64,000 nt of DNA from Endomychus coccineus (taxonomy: Eukaryota; Arthropoda; Insecta; Coleoptera; Endomychidae): positions 255,813,736 through 255,877,735 of the forward strand of contig OY294067.1 of assembly GCA_958510875.1 (NCBI GenBank), given 5' to 3'. The position numbers and the translations under genes are program-made. The notes beneath the pieces are model-generated. The model searched no databases and had not been told where the DNA came from. It saw nothing but the letters and a program-made list of their open reading frames with translations. Below, piece after piece: positions 19,714 through 32,225 of this stretch; positions within the stretch are counted from its first letter, which is position 1, and every line of letters starts with the position of its first letter.

Positions 19714-22700
19714 TATACTGCCCAAAAAAGGCAAATGGCAGTAAGTGACAAAACATCGAATTTGAATAAATCGAACTTTAATGAAATTTAATAGCTCTTC
19801 CGTAATAATAGCGCAATGAAGTGAAACTGGGGTCTAAAAATAAATAAAAAAATTATCATTTTTTTCTTTAATATCCATGAAATATGTTACTCTTTAATTT
19901 AAGAAAAAAATCACATACTGCCTTCTGCTTCAGCTTTTCTGTATTAATTTGATTAAAGCAGTCGGCAGTAAGTGAAATAATAATAAAGATTTTCTTTTCA
20001 AAACATTTATTTAACGAACAGTTTTTATACATCTGAGTAATTAAATCATTGACATCAGCTTCTCTTATATTTGTCCATAAAAAATTTACGGTTTTCTGGC
20101 ATCAGAGGCCCCAATTCTGATAATATTCCATTTTTTTTTGTCAACCTGGATTCCTCTTGGTCCAGCACGCAATTTTTCTGGAATTTTCAGTTCCAATTTT
20201 TTCTTTAAGAAATTACATTCTTGGAATTTATTGTCTGTCAAACTATTTTTGTAAAACGTATTACGTGAATTCTTCTGAATTGAATGACAGATATATCGCA
20301 CAGAAGGGGTCGATTAATTTTTTTGAATCGCCTGCTTTCCAATCTAAAACGTCTTCGTTGTCTAAGCATACAACTTTCATCTTTTTTGCATTAGAATTTT
20401 GTACAGCATTAATGAAGTCATTGAAATCATATATATTGCCCATGTACTTCATGCTTAATTCAACGCCATGATGAACAGAGTCTGCACTCATAAAAGTATG
20501 ACCTGCTTCAAAATACTTCAAAGTGATATCTTTAGCTGCAATTTGGTTGGAATTAACTAAAGTCACCAGTGCGGTAAATAATATCCAATTTTTATTTTGC
20601 CCTGAGCAATTATCCACCCAATAAACAAAATGGAGGGCATCCCGTTCTTCCATTAGTGCTTTGTGATAGCAGGAAGTTATTTCTTCTGCTTTTCTACCAG
20701 CAAGTGCCTCGTGCCACAGAACTGATATATTTTTTTTACTGTTTTTTTCTTTGGATCCCCCATCATTAAGGCGGATGTTTCATGGAAGGCGACTATTCTC
20801 TTTGTAAAACATGTCTTTTTACTTCCGGGGATTCGTGGTAACATAATTACCTTTTGTAAATCTACACTTCGAAAACTTATTCCTTCATTGGTGGATGATT
20901 CTGCTACATCTTGCCTGTATTGATCTCTTGAAATGTTAGCTTTTCGTGCATATTCTAAAAATTTTTTGCAGATGTAAGTTTTGATTTTTTTTTAAATTTT
21001 CACATCTAGTTTTCATGGCGCTTAGTTCGGTATTCTTATTATTGTCATCTGTCACTTCGTGCTTTTCACCATTTTCATTATTGTTTTCTGTCTCTTTCTG
21101 ATTTCCGTCATCTTCATTATTATTACTGACCTCTGGTTCTTCCAGATTTTCATCATTTTCGTTCGCGAATCCAATTTCCAATGTAGGAATATCATTATTT
21201 TCCTCACTTCTTAGATGAAATTTCAAGTGTTGATCTTGTATAACACAATAGTCACATTCTTCGTTGCCCAGTGTTCGTAAAGCTGATTTTCAATTCATCG
21301 GTTACCACTTTCCGGTATGTTTCGTGAGAAACCGATTGATTCGGATGATGTTCATTGTAGTCTTCCAACATGTCCTTAATTTTTACGTCACTTGGCAAAT
21401 ATAACCGATGCGGAGCATGCTCTCTCCTGTAATGACTCACACATGGATTATATTTCATGACGTGTTCTTTTAAAATTTCCCTGTTGAGCTTATTAGATGG
21501 TTCATGTCTTCCGCGGGAATCAGTTTTGGGAGTAATTGATCCAAGAGGAGTATTCCTCAGAACCGTAGTTATGATTTTATCATTTTTCTCGTGATATTCG
21601 AGAGTTTTTAGGAAAAAAGCTTTACATGCTACTTTGGAAATTCCATTTTCATCAGGTAATTTGTAAGTCAAAGTCTTAGTTCGTTTGCTCACTGTAGCTT
21701 TGGTAATTTTTCTTTTTTTCTCATTTTGAATAATTTTACTGTATACCCATGCCCTTCTGGCGTTATAATTCATTTTATAATAGTCTTCCCAAATACTGTT
21801 TCTCCTTGCTTCTGTAATTTTACTAATACAGTGTCCCTTGCATCGGCAAGGACTTCGCATTATATGGGAAGATTTATCCCTCTTAAGCTTATCTAAATCC
21901 CTACGTAATCTCTTCTTTTTTGTTCTTTTAATTTCCTCGGTAGCTCCTTCCTCCAGTATTTCTTCTACAACTGCTCTCTTGTCACCCCTCTTTTTACTTT
22001 GTCCTTTGGCCGCAATTTCTGATTTATCCGTGTCAGTTTCTTCGCCGCCTTCCGAACTAAAATTTCTGGAATTTTTTGCAATTTCATAATTTGGATCAGC
22101 CAATGAATCATCAAAGTATGTTTCGACATACTCTAACCCTTCAGGAGTTACGTTTTCAACACTAATAGGCACCTAAGAAACATCAAAAGAAAAACTAGTT
22201 ACTTCAAAACGAAAAAATATTTTTTTAGTTACCTCCAATTCAGGGCTGATTTCATCTGTTAATAACATGCTAGATGATTCATTCTGAACATTTTGGAGTG
22301 GAACGAAAAATCTCTCATCTACGAAAGTGGTCACCAAATAATTTTCCTAAAAAAATATTTGGCCATTAAACAAATTTTCTGGCCATTTAGTCCAATCAAT
22401 TTACATATTTCCTTCAATCTACATACTACAGTTTCCAAAATCAACAATGAATTTTTGTAGAATTAAGTAATTATCTAGTAAGGGCCAATTTCATAATATT
22501 TCTAAACTCTCCATTATCGTAATTTGACATTAGACTAGACTAAACATAGGCAGTTGCAGTGAGCGTTTGTTTCATCATTCTAGTGTCCAATTAAGTTAAT
22601 TTCAACATTAGCATTATTATGAAATTGGCCCTAAGTAGATGACAATCTCGATAAAAAATTTATAATTCTATAATACCTATGCATTAAAATCACATTTTTC

Positions 22701-23482
22701 TACACTTTCAAATGAGCTTCTGATGAATTCACTGGACTTCGGTGGAACTGTTATTATTGTTGGATCTTCATTATTGCTTATCATGCAAATATTATTTTGA
22801 ATGCAACCATCTTAAAATAATCATTAAATAATAAGATGATAACCAACGTATAACTATCTCTTACGTTCATCATTGTTATTGTCGTGAGTATGATCCCCAT
22901 GTGGTGAAGAACCTAACCCCAAATTATTTTCTAGTGTTGTTTTCTGATCCTTGGCTAAGGCCAAATCTAAAATTGTCTGTGTTCTGTAGCGATACATTTC
23001 TGATTGGTTGAAAATAGAAATTAAAACCTCACACTTTCACAATTAAAACTGTATTTATTTGATTATTCACAATAATAATAAGTATTATTATTGCAGAGCC
23101 GCTGCATGTAGTAGTAACACGTCTGTACTAAGGGAACAAATAACGAGTATTATTGATGACTAATACGTTGGCAAACGACAGCATCTGACTACCGCTAGAA
23201 CATACTGCTGTTTGGTCAAGTACAATATCTTGAAATGCGAATCGCATACTAAGGTAAATCGCAGTAAGTGCTGTTCATGCACATACTGCCGTATGCCTTT
23301 CAGTTTTTTCAAATTATGGCACATACTGCTGTTTGCCATCACATTTTACTCGGTTACACGTAGGAATTTTTAAATGGGCATTAATTCAAAAGCTGCGTCA
23401 CTTACTGCTCTTTCGTAGTCAATAAAAATGTAATTTTTCAACATTTGTCACTTACTGCCTTTTGCCTTTTTTGGGCAGTATA
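19714..23482 (-). mobile_element. Sola-like (DUF7869-like) DNA transposon, 3.77 kb
   Basis: The ends are inverted repeats of at least 36 bp with one mismatch, starting TATACTGCCCAAAAAAGGCA. The flanks are GGTG on the left and GGTA on the right, which could be a 4-bp target duplication with one change. Within lies a minus-strand, multi-exon transposase relic. Further inverted sequence near both ends contains repeated GGCAGTA/TACTGCC words. The superfamily call rests on the transposase style (CRCKGHC, then a WVDNCSGQNKNW acidic box) and the possible 4-bp duplication. Confidence 0.75.
20086..23000 (-). pseudogene. decayed Sola-like transposase gene
   Basis: Transcribed right to left. Upstream exons can be read at about 22870-22990 (SSPHGDHTHD), 22690-22810 and 22230-22345. 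The longest frame (21252-22172) has a basic nuclear-type N-terminus, a CRCKGHC zinc-binding-type cluster and HYRREHAPHRLYLPSDVKIK. A one-base shift near 21270 moves the frame into ECDYC and an Asn/Glu-rich linker. Two more shifts at A-runs (about 21000 and 20730) precede ISVLWHEALAGR and VYWVDNCSGQNKNW, the probable catalytic Asp region, and GHTFMSADSVHHG. The C-terminal piece is at 20086-20301. At least three frameshifts make it non-functional. Confidence 0.75.
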
Positions 23483-24112
23483 GGTATCTATCATATCTTT
23501 ATAATGCCACACTCACCGCATGTGCGCCCCGTAAGTATACATGTAGGTATATATACTGTTGGAGATACTGTTCCAAAAGGTGGGGTAGTAGCTATTTACC
23601 AAAATAATAATAATGTTACTAATATTATGACTACGAATATTGAAATGAATATTGCACACGCTAGCGTTGTTAATGTTAGGCGCTCATTTGTTGGAGATCT
23701 TTGTGCGTGCTTATGCAAACTTAGAAATGGCCTACACATAGTCATGGTAGCAATTTACATTTCTCCGAATCCAAAATTGGACGAGGTAGAGCATCTTATT
23801 CATCGCACTTTACTGGAGTACACTGAAGAAGGGTCGAAAATACTTGGTACAAATGGTAATAAATTTCCACTTATCTTGGCTGGCGATTTCAACATTAACT
23901 TCGCTGATAAAAAATCAGAGCGGTTGACAACTTTTCTTTCGGAAAAATTGAATTTGAAAATGAATAATGATCCACAAGAATCCACAACAAAATATGGGAC
24001 CACCATTGACGCGGTATTTTCCAGATATTTAGAGGATATCAAGTCTCAAACATATGTTTCTTATTTCAGTTACCATAAACCTATAGTTTCAATGATAAAA
24101 ATTCCTGAATAA
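23483..24112 (+). CDS. endonuclease/exonuclease/phosphatase-like protein, partial
   Basis: An open plus-strand frame of about 210 residues ends at 24112. It holds AGDFNINF (metal-binding GDFN) about two thirds in, TTIDAVFSRYL, and a C-terminal YFSYHKPIVSMI in place of the usual S-D-H box. This is the EEP fold in the form I associate with insect Helitron/Pif1-linked proteins. The N-terminal catalytic Glu region is missing because the Sola-like transposon ends directly at 23482, so the insertion may have cut the gene. No ATG fits a family start. Probably a relic that stayed open. Confidence 0.6.
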   Translation, partial: GIYHIFIMPHSPHVRPVSIHVGIYTVGDTVPKGGVVAIYQNNNNVTNIMTTNIEMNIAHASVVNVRRSFVGDLCACLCKLRNGLHIVMVAIYISPNPKLDEVEHLIHRTLLEYTEEGSKILGTNGNKFPLILAGDFNINFADKKSERLTTFLSEKLNLKMNNDPQESTTKYGTTIDAVFSRYLEDIKSQTYVSYFSYHKPIVSMIKIPE

Positions 24113-25500
24113 CCTACATGTATTGTAAGATAATTAAAATATTTTAAACGATATCAACTTCTCATTTATTCAATAAAAGAAAAAAATTTGTTTTCTTATC
24201 GGTCACCACGCTCAAAAACTGTAACTTGAATTAATATCAAAGAAAAAACTTGAATTAATATCAAAGGAAAAAAAATACTGCATAAATAAAAAATAAATAA
24301 ATAATTATAATTGCATAAGTTGATAAAAAATGCTATGCAATAGCTTTACCGCGGCAGTCCCCGAGTGCCACACGTATTTTTTTTTAAGGAAGGGTGGTTT
24401 TAACACATAAAACATATTCATTCGTTTGCTGAATTCTTGATTAGATTGTTTTGTATAAGGGTAGGTTTTGAATCTAGGTTAAGCCAAGTTTTAGTGAGTA
24501 TATCGAAAATTAAAAAGTACATCCTCTATCTCACACACAAGAACTGTTTCTTTTTTGAAAGTTCTTTGTGAGTACCTATTAATATTTTTATAATTGTATG
24601 CTATGAACTGAATAAACATATATTATTACAAATTGAGGGATGGGGTTGAACAATAGTGTGTGTTGTTGACAAGTGGTGAATTATAGGTATCTATTTGGGT
24701 CATTTAATATCATGTTACTATTGTTTTTTAAATGTTCTAAAATTTGTATGAACTCTAGAATATTGAGCTTATGTCCTTTTTCTTGAATATTTCAAATACG
24801 GGATTAAAGGTGAAATTGTGATGTGATGTGATGTTCCAATAGGTATTTCGCGTGATTAGAGTCTCCTTCTTTGAGCCTGTAACAAATGTTAGCTGAATCT
24901 TACACTGAAACTGCGTCCAGTTTGTTCTATGTGCAAGGGATTACAATCATCACACATCAGCCTGTAAGCAATAAAATTAAAATAAAACAAAATAGATTGT
25001 ATCTTGTTTTGAAGGTCACTTTTATTCTGCTTTTTAGGAAATTGCGATATTTTTTGTTAGTATTTACCTAACTATGTTAGGCGTGCAAAATTTGGTTTAA
25101 TTATTAATTAATTCTCCAACTTCCGAAAGTTAAAATGATTTTACACTACGTAAACGCCGAAACCATAAATATTAATACTAAATCAGTATCAAATTTCAAT
25201 ATCGTATTGAAACAACGACACATTTCTACCTAATACACTTTTACACACTCTCTTCCATGATCAAAATGAATTAGGAAAATATGGTCATTATATGAGTATG
25301 GTTGCTCCATCATAAAGAAATTGCGTTGAGGTATACAAATGCAGTTTTTTACAAGTATCTTTATAATGCAAATGCAATCTGTGATCTAGGCTCAAGTATT
25401 AATTCATAGGAAATACGTCATAGTGCCTACTTTCAAGTGAACCGGATGTTTCCTATATCACGTAAGTGATTCAAATTCACAAAACTTCAGGCAATCAATT
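24113..25500. other. AT-rich interval, no gene seen
   Basis: Simple AAAT-type repeats occur near 24230-24320. No supported gene or RNA. Confidence 0.4.
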
Positions 25501-25509
25501 AACAATTAA

Positions 25510-25840
25510 GCCCTTAGTAGATTGATTAAAGTGGCAGTATTTTGAAGAAAGTAACAGGACCAACTTTCGGTCTTAGAACCCTTTGAAGAAACTCTTTACA
25601 AAACTGCAATCAAGTAGTAGTAATAAGAAAATCCTCAGTCGTTTGATTAAAATTGCAGTTTTTCAAAGAAGATAACAAGTTTCGATCTATAGATTCCCTT
25701 TCAGGAAACTCATTATAAAACAATCGAGTAAGTAACAAAAAAACTTTTAGTCGTGTGATTAGAGTTGCAGTCTTTTGATGAAGGTAACAAGACCGACATT
25801 TGGTCTCAGAACCCTATCAAGATAGTTCAGTAAATGAAGC
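25510..25840 (+). repeat. diverged ~117-bp tandem repeats
   Basis: Three units share GATTAAA..TGCAGT.TTT.AA.AAG.TAACA at about 25518, 25637 and 25753. A fourth unit appears at about 27031, beyond the foldback element, so that element seems to have landed inside the array. Confidence 0.7.
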
Positions 25841-25860
25841 CCAAAATCGAGCTGACTAAG

Positions 25861-26957
25861 GAAATTTTTTTCTCATGGACCGATTTTGATCTGTGAGGGT
25901 TCATTCGATTCGTCTTGACACCTTGATTAAAGCTTACCACTTTTGGTCTTTGACAAATTGTTTATTTAGTTAATAAACAATAAATAGTGGCCACAACATT
26001 TTTAAACGCTACTTTCTATTGATTTTAAGCAGGTAGAGTATATTTTTTTATTTATTTGAACGATAACCAGTGTTTATCCATTGTTTATAATAATACGTTA
26101 ATTGACTATTTGTTAATAAACAATTTCTTAGTTGACTATTAACATAAAAAATAAAAATTTTCTAAATATTCGACATTAGAGTCATTTTCGGATAATTAGG
26201 ACCTGCTTAACATGAATTTGATGTCCATTATTTAATTTGTTGGTAATATAACTGGTTAATAAGCAATTTTTTAGTTAACCAATGAACAAAAAAATAAAAG
26301 TTTTCTAAAGATTAGACATTACAGTCATTTTAGGATAATTAGAACCTGCTAAACTTGAATTTGATGTCCAATATAATAAGTTAATAAACAATTTCTTAGT
26401 TAACCAATGAACAAAAAAATAAAAGTTTTCTAAATATTCGACATTAGAGTCATTTTTGGATAATTAGGACGTGAATAAATGTTTTTTCATATCAAGGAAA
26501 GATTATAATCTGAAATAAATTTTAAAAAAATTAATTTTTTTGTTTATTGGTTAATTAAAAATTGTTTATTAACTAATTATGTTAGCAACTAATTGAAAAA
26601 TGAACATCAAATTCATGTTTACTATGTCCTAATTATCCGAAAATGACTTTATTGTCGAATATTTAGAAAATTTTTATTATTTATGTTAATTAGTTAACTA
26701 AGAAACTGTTTATTAACAAATAGGCAACTAACACATTGTTATAAACATTGATTAAACACTGTTTATCGGTGAAATAAATAAAAAAATACACTTTACCTGC
26801 TTAAAGGTAAGCAGCAAAAATGTTGTTGCCCCTATTTATTGTTTATCAGAAAAATAAACAATTTGTCAAGGACCAAAAGTGGTAAACTTTGATCTAGGTG
26901 TCAAGACGAATCGAATGAGCCTTCACAGACAAAATCGGTCCATGAGAAAAAAATTTC
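25861..26957. mobile_element. foldback element, 1.1 kb
   Basis: A long imperfect palindrome whose ends are GAAATTTTTTTCTCATGGAC and its complement. Each arm extends about 450 bases. Inside, a unit with TTAATAAACAATTTCTTAGT and GACATTAGAGTCATTTTCGG repeats three times in the left half. No coding capacity and no clear target duplication. Confidence 0.8.
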
Positions 26958-27084
26958 GTTATCAAGTTGCCCGTTCACTGGACAAAGAAAGTCATTACTA
27001 AAATTTATACATATAACAAGATAACCCTTAATCGTTTGATCAAAGTTGCAGTCTTTCGTAGAAGACAATGTCTAAAGAAGAGTG

Positions 27085-28085
27085 AGAATCCAGGTTTGTG
27101 TTTTGGAACAGCTAATACGTTCAACCTTCTTCATGTACCAACAAATGTACTGATTAAAACGTAAACTGCTACAAGCCCAGGATGTCTTATGCAATTACTT
27201 TCACCGATCTTAAGCGAAACTGGTGGTGCAGATGACTACAATAATAGTACGATAACTGTAGGCTATGTACGTGGAAGACAATATCAGTGATGTAACAGTT
27301 ATGTAAGTCAGTCGTATGGGTTAGTGGCACAATACACAGGAAGTATGAACAAGGTTAACGAAGTAGTACAGAAAGACTATACAAGTTATTATGATGGTAT
27401 AGCAAGTTCATTTCTTACTTGGCAACTACTACAAACTACAAATTTAATTACGAATTTAAAACGTGGAAAGTGAAAACAGTGTTACCATCCCCGAATATTT
27501 CTGGGTTCATATTCGATGAAGAAAATATTAACCACTAGGTACAATGACTCGAGGAATTTCCGTTTAATATTAGTCCGTTTGGCTACGTATTCCCTGGAGC
27601 CGTATATATTTATACAGTTTGTAGATGTTGTAGTGAGGTTTCCCTTTACAACATAGAACATACCACCATGTTTGGCATTTTCAGCTCACAAAAAATTCAC
27701 TTACTAAATGTACGGATAAGCCTTGCAAATGTAGGAGAATACCAGATGTTTTCATCATTTCCTTTCCTCGTAATGTAGTAGAAGATGATTCAAGAAAGTA
27801 AAATTTATTTGTTATTTCGAAGGAATATAAACAACCAGCCAGTGCTGATGGTTTCTAGCAAAAACCAAGAATGATCATAATTTGAATGGAATAGAAAACA
27901 ATAATAATACCACCAACAAAATTCTGCCAAGGATGTAAGATAGGAAATAGAGGATAATACGGAAATTATTATTAACAGCTTATTTATAATTATATTTTAA
28001 TCTATTTTGTTGATTCAAATAATCTTTAATTTTCATTTTCTTGTTTCTGTTACTTAAAGCTTGTCTTATATTTTCAAAAATTGTT
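27085..28085. other. unresolved region, possibly decayed coding
   Basis: Several short frames have coding-like flavour (for example CTDKPCKCRR at about 27715), but stops interrupt every frame and no family is recognised. Could be an old element. Confidence 0.3.
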
Positions 28086-28086
28086 T

Positions 28087-30525
28087 ATCACACAGGGTTT
28101 ATCCCTAGTAAGTTATGTACAGTTTATAAAAAACGAATTTAATGAGTACATCATATGTAATTGATTCTTTCTTTGAATGTTTCAATGTAGAAACTAATCT
28201 ATATATCTGTCAATCTATCTGACGAAACGCAGGTTCCGACTATTACATTACCGAGAATAGAAAATGTAGAGTAACTAATTTGCTGAACTTTAAATTGGTG
28301 TACGATTCCGTCTCTGTCTAACTGTCCTTTCTGGCATTCTCCCCTGTACATTCTCTGTTCTTCAATTCAGTAGCACAAATTACAGGCAGACCTAGAAAAA
28401 ACCTCAATATCTACAAACCATACTCCCAACCCAAATTTTGGAGAGATTTGCCTAGAATATACACGAACTTTAAAAGTAATTAAGTGTATTGTAGCAATTT
28501 GGCAGATTGAGGTGGTAGTTCAAATGAAACATAGATTCATCAAGAAAAGTATCTACTTCAAAGATATGAAGTTTTGATCACACAGTTGTTTATCACACAG
28601 GGCTTATCCCTAGTAAGGTACCGGGATATCAAAAATTATCTTGGTCAAGGGTGGTTATGGAATCTAAAACGTGAGTCTTACTTTACGTTTGAAATAATTA
28701 TGTCACTGTCACACTGACATCATCAATAACCTACAAATTTCATACCCATTTATTCCAGTTGTAAAACAATAATGACCTACAAATTATGAAATAACGGCTT
28801 TAGTAACAAGAAAAACTAAATTACAGTAATTGTTGGAAATGTCCCCCGTTTTGTTCGATGCACAAGTTGACGCGCATCCTCATGCTGTGAAAACCGTTTT
28901 GCAGCATTTCTGGCTTTATGGTTGCACATTGCTGAACTATTCTTTGTTGAAGTTCAAAGGTTTTGCAGGCTCCTCTTCCATACGTTGACGAACGTCATTG
29001 ACAACTTCTTCTGTACGAACTCTTGGTCTACCAGCACCTTTTTTATGAGTCACACAACCAGTTTCGCGAAACACTTCAACACAATTTGTAAGGCACGCAT
29101 AAAAATTGTCCGGTAATATTGCCACGTTTGATTTGCTCTCGAAAATTGTCCAAACACAAACGTTGACTGTATTGCCAATTTCCATTAACTACCGCACCCG
29201 TTTGAAAATAGGTTTCAATCATGAAAATTTTGTGCTGTGTGGTAAGAGACATGATTCAAAAACTGGATTAGAAAATTTCAGCACAATGACTTAACTGATT
29301 CTGACACAACAAAACATATTCAAAAATTTAAAGTAAGACACGTTTTACATTCCACAACCACCCTTGACCAAGATATTTTTAATTTGTAGTTCATTATTGT
29401 TTTACAGCTGAAATAAATAGGTATGAAATTTGTAGGTTATTGATGATGTCAGTGACATAATTATTTCAAACATAAAGTAAGACAGACGTTTTAGATTCCA
29501 CAACCACCCTTGACCAAGATAATTTTTGATATTCCGGTATGTACAGTCTATAAAAAACGAATTTAATGGGTATATCATATGAAATTGTACTCTTTCTTTG
29601 CATGTTCTAATATATAAACTAATCTATATATCTATCAATCTATCAAATGAATGAATGCCATGATTGACGAAACGCAGGTTCTGACTATTACATTACCGAA
29701 ATTGATGTACGATTCCGTCTCTGTCTAACTGTCCTTTCTGGCATTCTCCCCTGTATATTCTCTACTCTGTTCTTCATTTCAATTGCACAAGTTACAGGCA
29801 GACCTGTAACTTTCTAGAAAAAACCTCAATATCTACAAACTACTTCTTCCAACCCACATTTTGGAGAGATTTGCCTAAAATATACACGAACTTTAAAAGT
29901 AATTAAGTGTATTGTAGCAATTTGGCAGTTTGAGGTGGTGGTTCAAATGAAACATAGATTCATCAAGAAAAGTATCTACTTCAAAGATATGAAGTTTTGA
30001 TCACACAGGGTTTATCCCTAGTAAGGTATGTACAGTTTATGAAAAACGAATTTAATGGGTATATCATATGAAATTGTATTCTTTCTTTTTCTGATGTATA
30101 AACTAATCTATATATCTATCAATCTATCAAGTGAAAGAATGCCATAATTGACGAAACTCAGGTTCCGACTATTACATTACCGAGAATAGAAAATGTAGAG
30201 TAAGTAATTTGTTGGACTTTAAATTTGTGTACGATTCCGTCTCTGTCTAACTGTATTTTCAAGCATTCTCCTCTGTTTATTCCCTACTCTGTTCTTCAAC
30301 TCAATAGCACAAGTTACAGGCAGACCTGTAACTTCCTAGAAAAAACTTCAATATCTACAAACCACTTCTTCCAACCCACATTTTGGAGAGATTTGCCTAA
30401 AATATACACGAACTTTAAAAGTAATTAAGTGTAATGCCAGCAATTTGATTGAGGTGGTAGTTCAAATGAAACACAGATTCATCAAGAAAAGTATCTACTT
30501 CAAAAGTATGAAATTTTGATCTTTA
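28087..30525 (+). repeat. three tandem copies of a ~0.5-kb unit
   Basis: Units start with CACACAGGGTTTATCCCTAG at about 28091, 28591 (interrupted by an insertion at 28621-29537) and 30004. They share TCTATATATCTATCAATCTA, CGATTCCGTCTCTGTCTAAC and a closing TCATCAAGAAAAGTATCTAC. Satellite-like array with no coding potential. Confidence 0.9.
28621..29537 (-). mobile_element. mariner-type deletion derivative in tandem repeat
   Basis: Inverted ends of about 160 bp begin CCGG.ATATCAAAAATTAT. The insertion splits repeat unit 2 exactly at AAGG-TA-TGTACAG, with TA on both sides; unit 3 shows the empty site (AAGGTATGTACAG at about 30025). That is a clean Tc1/mariner-type insertion. Minus-strand remnants of one transposase survive: a helix-turn-helix part of DUF4817 style (GAGRPRVRTEEVVNDVRQRM, near 29030) and a C-terminal end (MRVNLCIEQNGGHFQQLL, near 28840) fused across an internal deletion near 28957. 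The catalytic core is gone. Confidence 0.9.
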
Positions 30526-30529
30526 TTTC

Positions 30530-32225
30530 ATTTGGCTGAATTTGACTGGGCCATTATCTCCAACGAGAACATGGCAACAATTTGCATTTTGACGTCTCTG
30601 CGCATGCTTCATGTACTGGTACTGATGATGTAATTTTTATATTCCAGTTCCTGGATTTGAATCTGGATTGGTTATTGAATTTAACTTTATATTCAACCGT
30701 ATTGTACTTCAGTTCCTATTATTACTTGTACTGTTTATTGTTTACTTCATAATTTTGTATCTGTTTTATAATGGCACTCCAGTATTGAGACTGTAGTAAC
30801 GTTTTCATGTTATTATTAAAAGTGGTATAAAAACGAAATTGTCATTTATTCATAATGTTAAATTACCATAAAGTATTCTACCATCGATTTTTTGAATTGT
30901 TGACCAAGTATTTAAAAGTTTCATTATGTAAAAAAATGATGTTTAATCCTACTCCGCGAGTCCGCGAGCATAATTAATGTCCAGCGCTGGATTTTTTTTA
31001 ATACTTTCAATTACGTTACATAGTTGCCCTACATCGTATCTATATAGTTACAGTAACCAAACACACATTTTACTGAACAATAATAGGACTTAGGTAATAG
31101 GATCAGTTAATAATGTTTACTTAGTTCTGAAACGTAATATGCTATACAACAGTTCATCTCTCGGCGAAAGTGTACATTTAACTTACTTGCGTCGGTAATG
31201 GTTAAATGTAAATTCACCAGGAGGGGGACTTCAGTCATAATTTACTTACCTTATATTACATTTCAAAGAAATCGAGTGATCAGTGTGCCGTTTGCACATA
31301 ACCCCTAACAGTTTGTCGTACAGTTTCATTCATTTCCGGTAAGTTCAACACATGAATATATTATTAAATAATATAAGTATAGGGATATTTAAATCATAAG
31401 ATTATAATTTCACAAAATGTAGTGTGAAAAATTTTAAGAAAACCGCTATTAATCTGGAGCAAAGAAGTAATTAACAAATAGAAATTCATATTAATTTTCT
31501 ATAATTTATTGAACAAAGTGAATGTGATAAAATTCAATTTGCCAATTTTTTCACCGAAATGAAACGCTAGATAAAAGCAAAAACCAAATATTAAAGATTA
31601 AAGTGGAAAATATTATTCTTAGGAATGAGTTTGTGAACGAGCAGAACCCAAATAATGGAGAGGTTACTTCAAAAAACTCCTAATTTTCGGATCAAGTTGC
31701 CGATAAAATTCGTAGTTCAGCAAAAGTCTGCCAGGAATGAGATTTTATTATGGAAAGTTATGTTAAAAAATTAATAAAATCTAATCAACGAAAATTTCAA
31801 ATTAACTGTTACTTGTTTTCAAAGCTTAAATAAATATTGACAAAGTCTTCAAAAACCCAAAACTAGACACTACCGACTATATTGTGTTAAAAGAGTATAC
31901 CATAACGGGGATACTTTGCACCTGCAAGGGTAACTTTGCAACGCCGTCTGGAAAAACTGATATCGAAATCTAAATTAATGTTATGAGTAGTTTTAGCGAA
32001 ACTGCGAATATGGCATTTCATACTATATAGTGACCTATTTCAATAAATTACTATGCAAGTCCCTAGATGTTATTCTGGTTATAAGGATCATCTACAGCTT
32101 GTATTCTTTTCTTGTATAGAATTAATCTGTGAACATACCTGCGATGTTGTTTTAGAAAAATATTCATTGTCTTCTGCGATTTTCAAGATTATATGAAGAT
32201 AGGTTAAAAATTTGGGTAATATGGG
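30530..32225. other. AT-rich interval, no gene seen
   Basis: No convincing frame or RNA. GTAACTTTGCA words recur near 31930 and 32230 and again (inverted) around 33340. Confidence 0.4.

Noticed and set aside
27160..27990. Decayed gene with a Cys-rich CTDKPCKCRR piece
   Set aside because: Every frame is interrupted and no family could be named.
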